NCBI GenBank assembly: GCA_964251665.1
Contig: CAXUKO010000008.1
Span: 1 to 64,000, forward strand
Source: JBBQLG01 sp964251665
GTDB taxonomy: Bacteria; Bacteroidota; Bacteroidia; Cytophagales; Spirosomataceae
DNA: 64,000 nucleotides
Direction: 5' to 3'
In this document: piece by piece, positions 58,228-64,000 of the stretch
How positions within the stretch are numbered: the stretch's first letter is position 1
Layout: the number at the start of each line of letters is the position of its first letter
Program-made: the position numbers and the translations under genes
The notes under the pieces: generated by a model
Seen by the model: only the letters and a program-made list of their open reading frames with translations
Told to the model about the DNA's origin: nothing
Databases searched by the model: none

Positions 58228-58581
58228 TCACGGTTTTTCCTTCTTCGCCGACAACTCATTGCCCTGAGCCGAAAGGGTCAGGCTGGTAACGGCTTTGGTG
58301 GTAGCGTCGCGCTGAAAGGTAATCATTGACCCATAGGAACTGGTAGACTGATAGGTGTCAGTAGCGGGTTGTTTTACGAGTTTATTGGTGCCGTAGCTGT
58401 CGGCTTCGCCATATAAAACGCCTTTATCAACGGTGACGGTAAACTTACTGACGGGGCTGCCGGACGCAAACGTGTATGTGCCAACATACGCCTTCAGCGA
58501 ATCGGCAGCGGCTGTACTCTGGGCATGAGTAGTTACAGATAAGGCCGTCAGGCAGAGCAGGGTAAGCAGGATGGTTTTCAT
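58228..58581 (-). CDS. Small exported protein of unknown function
   Basis: The 117-residue protein starts MKTILLTLLCLTALSVTTHAQS, a clear signal peptide. The mature part (AYVGTYTFASGSPVSKFTVTV, GVLYGEADSYGTNKLVKQPATD) has the feel of the DUF3471-type beta-barrel tail domain of beta-lactamase-like proteins, with a Y-x-G-x-Y start and an F-Q-R-D-strand. Confident assignment is not possible. It is followed on the same strand by the MNT-HEPN pair and preceded, 11 bp away, by the Uma2 gene. Confidence 0.65.
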   Translation of the reverse strand: MKTILLTLLCLTALSVTTHAQSTAAADSLKAYVGTYTFASGSPVSKFTVTVDKGVLYGEADSYGTNKLVKQPATDTYQSTSSYGSMITFQRDATTKAVTSLTLSAQGNELSAKKEKP

Positions 58582-58592
58582 GGAGAAGGGGG

Positions 58593-59237
58593 TTAGTAGG
58601 TTATTTCTTCGTCGTCAAGTAGTTGTTTGATGTTCAGGGTACAGTCGTCCAGCACGGCAATTGGCTCCGACCAGTTTACAATGTACCAGGTTGGGTCGTT
58701 CCGGTCTATGATGTACACTTTCTGCGCATCGGTGATAATCCAGATCACTTTATCGACACCAAAATCAAGGAGTTTCTGCGACTTCTGTATGAGGTATCCA
58801 TCCAGTTTCATTGCGAAATCAGCTACGTCCGCTTTGATATCAACCTCGATCACAACCTTAGGAGGGACATCGAAGAACTTACCTTTTAGTTTACCTACTT
58901 TCTCCTTTTCAAAGATAGCCAGGTCATTCCCGAGATTGCTGTTCAACGCCAGATGCAGGCCCGATTCGTTCGAACTGATGAGGTACTTCTTTCTGTTAAG
59001 CTGATTGCCGATGTACAGCCCGATTAAATAAACTAACACTCCCTGTAAATCAGAACACGACATAACTTCTTCGATTGTTTTTTTTCCCGCCAGCACATCC
59101 TTGTACCCCTTGTAATAAATAGGTTTACCGTCCCACATCTCGTAAACGAGCGCGGGCGAAATGCTTCGGGCCGACAATCGGCCGGGCCGCTTTGGTTTAT
59201 TTCCAACTGGAGCCGTCATTAGTTTGTCTGTTTGCAT
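58593..59237 (-). CDS. Uma2-like PD-(D/E)XK family protein
   Basis: The 214-residue protein (start at 59237, or at MTAP 18 bp further down) has the Uma2/DUF820 layout: SARSISPALVYEMWDGKPIYYKGY, GNQLNRKKYLISSNESGLHLALN, GNDLAIFEKEKV, then the catalytic area PKVVIEVDIKADVADFAMKLDGYLIQKSQKLLDFGVDKVIWII. The D (in NDL), E and Lys positions of the PD-(D/E)XK core are present. The DNA target is unknown. These proteins are abundant in Spirosoma-like and cyanobacterial genomes and may be nucleases or regulators. It is followed 11 bp on by the small exported protein gene. Confidence 0.8.
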   Translation of the reverse strand: MQTDKLMTAPVGNKPKRPGRLSARSISPALVYEMWDGKPIYYKGYKDVLAGKKTIEEVMSCSDLQGVLVYLIGLYIGNQLNRKKYLISSNESGLHLALNSNLGNDLAIFEKEKVGKLKGKFFDVPPKVVIEVDIKADVADFAMKLDGYLIQKSQKLLDFGVDKVIWIITDAQKVYIIDRNDPTWYIVNWSEPIAVLDDCTLNIKQLLDDEEITY

Positions 59238-59284
59238 TGAACAAGGTTACGCTGAAAAAACGGCATAGGCAAGCCCCTGTTTCC

Positions 59285-60973
59285 TTACATTTCCCACACC
59301 ACCCGTACCACTTTCCCGTGTACGCCGATGGCCTGAAAATACTCCATCCAATGCAGTTGCTGGGCGCTGAGGTGGTCGGTGGGAGATTTGACTTCCACAA
59401 AGCTGTACGTTCCCGTTTCGTCCCAGACAAGCAGGTCGGGGAAGCCACGGGTGTTCTCGCGGAGGTTGCGGGCCATCTCCAGTAAAATCAACTGAAGTTG
59501 TGTAGGGTCCAGCAGATCGATCAGGCGATGGACCAGATCGAGCAGGGTTTCGCTCCAGTCAACCAGTACGTTGGTGATGCCGTACTTGGCGTGGAACAGC
59601 CGCTCGACATGTGCTTTCCAGTCGGCGGTGGTCGGTAGCTCGGCCAGGCGTTTCTTTAGTGATAATTCCCGTTTCAGGTAAAAATCAGGCAGGTAAAAAT
59701 CCGACGGGGCACGTTGCAACGGGTGGTGAATGGCCTGCACGTTGGCATCGTAGATAACATCCCAAAAAACCAGACCAAACAGTCCGCGCCAGGGGTAATT
59801 TTCGGTGAAAGCCGCATCCTGTCCCTGCTCCAGATAGTGGTTCATCACACCCGCTTCGACATGGTGGCGGTACGCGGCCGGAATCGCGACCACTTCGGCA
59901 TCGGACAAAAAGCGGGTGGTACTTTTGCGGCTCCGCTTCTTCTCCGACAGACCCAGAATTTTATCCCGGAAGTCGTTGGCAAAGTAACGTTCGTCGGCGT
60001 TCTGGGGCGTCACGGCAATTTCATCGCAGAGGGCGAGGGCTTCGTCCATCAGGCCGTTTTTGAACAGCAGCCGGACGCGCCGTTCGCGGGCCGGAACCTT
60101 GTCTGAGAGTTCATAGACGGCCAGTGCCTGATCGGGTAGTTTCTGCTTTTCCAAAAACGCACCAACTTTCAGCACTAATCGCTGGTAGCCGGGAATGGCG
60201 ATTTCGGTGAGTTCAGGGCGGGTTTCGTTCCAGTTCAGGAACCAGTTGTAAATGTCTTCGGCGGGTGTTTCGGCCTGTTTCAGGTCGTAAAGTTCTTCGC
60301 TGGTGAGCGAGATAAGCAGCTTGTCTTCCACTTCCTTCCGCGTCCGGAAGCGGGCCGTCAGCTTCGATTCGTCATATCGCTCGAAGTTCACCATGCCCAG
60401 GTCGCGTACTACGAACTCGGTCATGTCCGACCCGCGATTACCAAAAAACAGGTACTTGAGCATCATCACTTCGGCCTCGAAACCTACTTTCACAACCGTC
60501 TCGCGGGTGGTCAGGCTGGTGACGATTTCGCCGAAGTTCAACTCCTGAGTGGCATACTGAACCACGTCTTCTTTCTTCTGTTTTGCCAGAGCCCGCACTT
60601 CTTCCGGATCGAGTGGCAACAACTGTAATAGCTCCGGTTTCGTAAATACCCCCAGTGCCAGAGTGGCCAGTCCGTCGTGCTGTGCAGACAGTCGCTCAAC
60701 TAAGCCATGAATCAGCAATTCGCCTAAGGCTGCCGGTAAGTCAGTTATTTCGGGGTAGTTTAGTTTATTGACCCGAAAGAAGAGTCCTTTGCGGTTACTG
60801 AAGCGGACAAACAGGCATTGTGCATCGATTCCCAGGTTCTCGAACCGGTGAATAAAGTCGAGCTCAGCGTCGTTCAGTAAGCCACCGTAGAGCCGTTTGA
60901 CGAAGTCCACGACGTAGCGGAAATTGTCTAAATAATAGCGGGGTGGTAGTATGATTTGTGGCCGTTGAAGCAT
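59285..60973 (-). CDS. FAN1-like VRR-NUC domain nuclease
   Basis: The start is uncertain: 60973 (MLQRPQIILPPRYYLDNFRY) or 60994. The much longer frame to 61201 overlaps the divergent gene. The 562-residue protein has an N-terminal FAN1-like helical region, a long TPR-like central part (KVGAFLEKQKLPDQALAVYELSD and so on) and a C-terminal VRR-NUC domain with GFPDLLVW, YSFVEVKSP and DHLSAQQLHWM, the PD-(D/E)XK catalytic residues D, E and K. FAN1 homologues cut branched DNA and help in interstrand crosslink repair. It is divergent to the membrane protein gene at 61001. Confidence 0.85.
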   Translation of the reverse strand: MLQRPQIILPPRYYLDNFRYVVDFVKRLYGGLLNDAELDFIHRFENLGIDAQCLFVRFSNRKGLFFRVNKLNYPEITDLPAALGELLIHGLVERLSAQHDGLATLALGVFTKPELLQLLPLDPEEVRALAKQKKEDVVQYATQELNFGEIVTSLTTRETVVKVGFEAEVMMLKYLFFGNRGSDMTEFVVRDLGMVNFERYDESKLTARFRTRKEVEDKLLISLTSEELYDLKQAETPAEDIYNWFLNWNETRPELTEIAIPGYQRLVLKVGAFLEKQKLPDQALAVYELSDKVPARERRVRLLFKNGLMDEALALCDEIAVTPQNADERYFANDFRDKILGLSEKKRSRKSTTRFLSDAEVVAIPAAYRHHVEAGVMNHYLEQGQDAAFTENYPWRGLFGLVFWDVIYDANVQAIHHPLQRAPSDFYLPDFYLKRELSLKKRLAELPTTADWKAHVERLFHAKYGITNVLVDWSETLLDLVHRLIDLLDPTQLQLILLEMARNLRENTRGFPDLLVWDETGTYSFVEVKSPTDHLSAQQLHWMEYFQAIGVHGKVVRVVWEM

Positions 60974-61000
60974 ACCTAAATAACAAAATTTCATGCGTTT

Positions 61001-61978
61001 ATGTCCCCCAGTGATATACTGAATGAACTGACGAATAAGGGGTTGCTGCCTGCTGGTCAACGCGATAAAATTGCGGAATTTGAGCAGCATAAGCCTTTTT
61101 CCCTCCATTGGGAACTCCGGGCCATTCTCTACGCGGGTGTGTTGCTGCTGAGCAGTGGCCTGGGACTGTTGATTTACGAAAACTTCGATCAAATTGGGCA
61201 CACGGCCCTGTTGACGGGCATCGCGGGGTTATGTGCGGCCTGTTACGGCTACGCCTGGTACCACCGCCCACCCCTAACCAGAGCTGAAGCCAAAAGGCAT
61301 TTGTGGCCCGGCTATTCCCCCTTTGGCGACTATGCCCTTGTGCTGGGGTGTCTGCTTTTTCTGACACTTGAAGGCTACGCGCAGTACCAGTTCAATGTGT
61401 TCGGCAACCGCTACGGCTTAGTCACCTTCCTGCCCGCTATGCTGTTTATGGGGTTGGCCTACCGCTTCGATCACCGGGGCGTATTGGGTATGGCTCTAAC
61501 CGCCCTGATTTCGTGGATCGGCCTGACGGTGCGTCCGCTCGACTTCTTCTTTAAGACTAACTTTTTTGATCAGCGGGTAGTATTTTCGGCGATTGCGCTG
61601 GCGCTGGTGTTAATGGGAGCCGCGTTTATGCTGGAGCGGAAGCACATTAAACCGCACTTCACATACACCTACATGACCATCGCCGGAAATTTGCTGTTGC
61701 TGGCCCTGCTGGCTGGCCTGTTCAATTTCGACGCGTTGCGAACCGTATTTGCAATTGCCCTGGCCGCAGCCTGTGTTGGGTTTGATCGGTACGCGCGTCA
61801 GCAGCAATCCTTCCTGTTTCTGTTAATGAGTGCCCTGTATGGTTATATCGGTCTGACGTACCTGCTCAGTTTCTTAGACATCAACACGTATTTAGTGTTC
61901 TGGTATTTTATAGGATCGGGTATTGGGCTGATCGTTTACCTGTCGCGCTACCGGCGTTACCTAACTGCTGCTTCATGA
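61001..61978 (+). CDS. DUF2157-like multi-pass membrane protein
   Basis: The 325-residue protein begins MSPSDILNELTNKGLLPAGQRDKI, a short cytoplasmic helical head, then nine or ten hydrophobic helices (for instance ELRAILYAGVLLLSSGLGLLIY, YALVLGCLLFLTLEGY, FDALRTVFAIALAAACVGF). This head-plus-helices layout is that of the DUF2157 proteins, with unknown function. Its stop overlaps the start of the next, similar membrane protein by 4 bp (ATGA). The start lies only 27 bp (or 6 bp) from the start of the divergent nuclease gene, which leaves little room for promoters. Confidence 0.8.
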   Translation: MSPSDILNELTNKGLLPAGQRDKIAEFEQHKPFSLHWELRAILYAGVLLLSSGLGLLIYENFDQIGHTALLTGIAGLCAACYGYAWYHRPPLTRAEAKRHLWPGYSPFGDYALVLGCLLFLTLEGYAQYQFNVFGNRYGLVTFLPAMLFMGLAYRFDHRGVLGMALTALISWIGLTVRPLDFFFKTNFFDQRVVFSAIALALVLMGAAFMLERKHIKPHFTYTYMTIAGNLLLLALLAGLFNFDALRTVFAIALAAACVGFDRYARQQQSFLFLLMSALYGYIGLTYLLSFLDINTYLVFWYFIGSGIGLIVYLSRYRRYLTAAS

Positions 61979-63144
61979 AAGCGTACAACGAAACCGACAT
62001 CCGTAACCAGTTCATTGTAACACAGGCCGAACGCTGGCAGCGGCAGCAACTGCTTACAACCGAGCAGCTAACGGCTGTCCGGCAGGCTTATCCCTTTACT
62101 TTCAAGAGCGGCAATGCCTTCATCGATATTGGCCTGTTTATTTTCACACTCGTAGCGGCTGCTGGCGGCTTTGGGTTGCTGGCCCTGACACTGGGCGAAC
62201 TCATCGAAGGAAACCGGCTGGCCCAGGGCTTGGTCTGCCTGGGGGTAGGGTTAGGAGCGGGTTTTCTGACTACCCGGTTCACCCAAAAGGGGCTGTATTA
62301 CCGCAACGGCGTCGATAATGCCCTGATTCTGGTGTCAACAGCTTTCCTGATTGCCGGGGTGCATCTCCTGCTACTGACCCGACAGCCGCTCTGGCTGGAC
62401 TGTCTCACCAACCTGCCCATCATGCTGGCCGTGATCTGGTATTTTGGCGATTTGCTGATCACGTTTGCCGCGCTGGCCACGTTGTACACCATGATTTTTT
62501 CCGGGATGCTGGAGTTCAGTTTTGGCAAATCGTTGCTTCCTTTTGTCCTGATATTCGTGTCTGCTTTGCTTTACGTATGGGCGCGCCGTTTCCCAAAACA
62601 TAGCCGGTCGATGTATTACACTGACGTGCTGACACTAATCGAATGGGTCGCGCTGATCGTACTGGCCGCGAGCGGTAACTACTATGTTGTTCGCGAACTC
62701 AACGGACTGCTCATGACACCAATGGTAGTTGACGCACCTGAAATTGCCCTCCCTGCCTTATTCTGGATACTTACGTTTCTGGTTCCTGCCGTTTATCTGG
62801 CACTCGGGTTGCGGCAAAAGGACCGCATGCTATTGATTGTTGGTATTGTTGGCCTTATAGGGGCCGTGGCTACCGTGCGGGCTTATTACGTGTGGCTGTC
62901 CCTTCCGCAGTACATGGTGGTATGTAGCCTCGTACTGATCGGGCTGGCCGTTGTAGCGATTCGTGCGCTACGCCCGGCCCGGAATGGGTTCACGGATGTT
63001 CCCGACGACGAATCCCCTCAAGAGTTCTGGGGGAATATGCAAACGCTGGCGGCCATGCACGGTACATCGGGTGCCCGTCCGCCCGAAGGCGTCAAATTTG
63101 GTGGTGGCGATTTCGGTGGGGGCGGGGCCGAGGGGAAGTATTGA
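61975..63144 (+). CDS. Membrane protein related to the DUF2157/DUF4401 group, with a Gly-rich tail
   Basis: The 389-residue protein has a cytoplasmic head (NQFIVTQAERWQRQQLLTTEQLTAV), then about ten hydrophobic helices and an unusual C-terminal tail (GARPPEGVKFGGGDFGGGGAEGKY). The head resembles that of its partner, and the two genes overlap by 4 bp, so they probably form a heteromeric membrane complex. DUF4401 proteins are paired with DUF2157 proteins in many genomes. The role is not known. The Gly-rich tail is predicted to be disordered. Confidence 0.8.
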   Translation: MKAYNETDIRNQFIVTQAERWQRQQLLTTEQLTAVRQAYPFTFKSGNAFIDIGLFIFTLVAAAGGFGLLALTLGELIEGNRLAQGLVCLGVGLGAGFLTTRFTQKGLYYRNGVDNALILVSTAFLIAGVHLLLLTRQPLWLDCLTNLPIMLAVIWYFGDLLITFAALATLYTMIFSGMLEFSFGKSLLPFVLIFVSALLYVWARRFPKHSRSMYYTDVLTLIEWVALIVLAASGNYYVVRELNGLLMTPMVVDAPEIALPALFWILTFLVPAVYLALGLRQKDRMLLIVGIVGLIGAVATVRAYYVWLSLPQYMVVCSLVLIGLAVVAIRALRPARNGFTDVPDDESPQEFWGNMQTLAAMHGTSGARPPEGVKFGGGDFGGGGAEGKY

Positions 63145-63147
63145 GCC

Positions 63148-64000
63148 TTAAAACTGGTATGTTTTCCGCACGATGGTCTGGTTGCTACCGGGTCCCTGCT
63201 CGAAGACGACATACGCCGGACGGGGTTGTCTAATTAGCGAAGCGGGTAAGCCAATCGACCCATCGTAAAGGAACAGCCGCAGCGGAGTGGCCGGTTTCAG
63301 CATCACTCGCAGCGTTACTTCTTTCGATACGGGCAACCCCAGTATCCGGGTGGCGAAAATGGCCCCAGTGCTCGTTTGTTGCGCTTTCAGCGACAGCGCT
63401 TCACCGTTGAGCGAACAACTCAGCAGGTCAGACTCCGTGTTCAGTCCCAACAAAATCTCGAAACCGGCCGCTCCCCGGGTGGAGCGCAGGCTGAGCGTTA
63501 ACTGCCGCCCGGCCGTCGTACTACTATCGCTGATGACGGTAGCCGTTGGCGCGTTCAGCGGCAAAACAACCGCCTTATTCTTCAGCCGTTCCCGAATAGC
63601 CGTGGGGTATACTTCGCTGAACGGACCGAATGTGGCCTTCCCAAAAAACTGCTTATTCCAATCGTCCGTTGTCTTGAAATCCGATCCCCAAAACGCCTGA
63701 TTCGTATCCGCATTCAGGTAATAACTAACCTGACTGTGCAGCGGCTGTTGCGTATTTGGAGCTTCCTGCCCAATGGCCTGGATGGTTTGAATGCCTCCCG
63801 CCAGCAGGAATAGTAGTGGCAATACAGGCCAGTTACGCCACCGAAACCCCTGTTCGCAGTAAAGCAGCACGGTGAGTAAAAGCCCCAGCACCAGAGTCAG
63901 CAGCGCCATTGGGGCCATTGGCAGTTGCAGATCGAAGGTGACAAACAGCAGCCGGACCAGCGGCATCAGCATGAACAGGGCGGGCAGCGCAGCAACGATC
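63148..64000 (-). CDS. C-terminal part of a membrane protein, probably an M28 family peptidase (partial)
   Basis: The frame is open across the right edge. The visible 283 residues start with hydrophobic helices (PLVRLLFVTFDLQLPMAPMAL, LTLVLGLLLTVLLY, WPVLPLLFLLAGGIQ) and end in a soluble beta-rich domain with HSQVSYYLNADTNQAFWGSD. This tail matches the end of membrane-bound M28 aminopeptidase-like proteins (ERMP1/vacuolar protease type). The catalytic domain would lie outside the window, so the assignment rests on the tail only. It converges on the DUF2157-like operon with a 3-bp gap. Confidence 0.55.
   Translation of the reverse strand, partial: IVAALPALFMLMPLVRLLFVTFDLQLPMAPMALLTLVLGLLLTVLLYCEQGFRWRNWPVLPLLFLLAGGIQTIQAIGQEAPNTQQPLHSQVSYYLNADTNQAFWGSDFKTTDDWNKQFFGKATFGPFSEVYPTAIRERLKNKAVVLPLNAPTATVISDSSTTAGRQLTLSLRSTRGAAGFEILLGLNTESDLLSCSLNGEALSLKAQQTSTGAIFATRILGLPVSKEVTLRVMLKPATPLRLFLYDGSIGLPASLIRQPRPAYVVFEQGPGSNQTIVRKTYQF

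Overview
This 64 kb window looks like a chromosomal segment of a Bacteroidota bacterium of the order Cytophagales, most like Spirosoma or a close relative. The support is a type IX secretion (T9SS) sorting tail, LytTR/LytS signalling, a CarboxypepD_reg-type TonB receptor, GWxTD, DUF4421 and PepSY-like families, TAnnTTTG promoter motifs, and moderately high GC with lower-GC islands. The left edge and right edge both cut genes. No rRNA, tRNA, CRISPR array or intact insertion sequence was seen.

Layout. 1-3.3 kb: the 3' end of a T9SS-exported protein, an FG-GAP/PQQ-like lipoprotein gene with an internal TAA, and an N-terminally deleted UnbV-type fragment. 3.4-5.4 kb: two PAP2 phosphatases and a PepSY-like protein. 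5.8-11.1 kb: a complete tripartite RND efflux operon (TolC, adaptor, pump). 11.8-19.7 kb: an AraC regulator, two DUF3500 proteins around a HupE/UreJ membrane protein whose stop overlaps the start of a carrier-protein-like gene, a di-haem peroxidase and a duplicated PepSY-like lipoprotein. 19.7-22.7 kb: a graveyard with two cut-down Xre/ParS antitoxin ends, a broken RES toxin, an SDR/hydrolase deletion scar and an HxlR regulator. 22.7-27.2 kb: TonB receptor, histidine kinase and LytTR regulator. 27.7-31.5 kb: EamA exporter, molybdopterin oxidoreductase and a divergent HxlR regulator with a perfect candidate operator. 31.8-39.3 kb: RlmB, GWxTD lipoprotein, a dienoyl-CoA reductase/isomerase pair, a Cys/Met PLP enzyme, an SDR and an FMN reductase. 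39.4-47 kb: DUF4421, cupin, TlpA-like oxidoreductase, cysteine desulfurase and a methyltransferase. 47-52.8 kb: a compact six-gene phosphosignalling operon (Ser/Thr kinase, caspase-like protease, PP2C phosphatase, two FHA proteins, one acidic DxDxDG-repeat protein). 53-64 kb: M1 peptidase, cbpA-cbpM chaperone pair, Rpn-type nuclease, MNT-HEPN pair, Uma2 and VRR-NUC nucleases, two DUF2157-like membrane proteins and the end of a probable M28 peptidase.

The most unusual observation is a repeated architecture found three times. A housekeeping gene (DUF4421, cysteine desulfurase, cbpM) is followed in the same orientation by one unrelated, lower-GC cargo gene, and then by a second copy of the last 70-140 bp of the housekeeping gene, ending at or just beyond its stop codon. 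In two of the three, the two copies differ mostly at synonymous positions, so the extra copy must have evolved as the end of a working gene before arriving. This suggests a cassette-like mode of gene gain at gene 3' ends that carries its own replacement tail. One of the cargoes is a PD-(D/E)XK nuclease of the recombination-promoting (Rpn) family.

The second strong theme is gene decay by single-codon events: four otherwise well-preserved genes carry an internal stop (TAA, TAG, TAA, TGA), and an SDR gene has lost one G from a G run. These may be real pseudogenes or consensus errors, and raw reads would decide.
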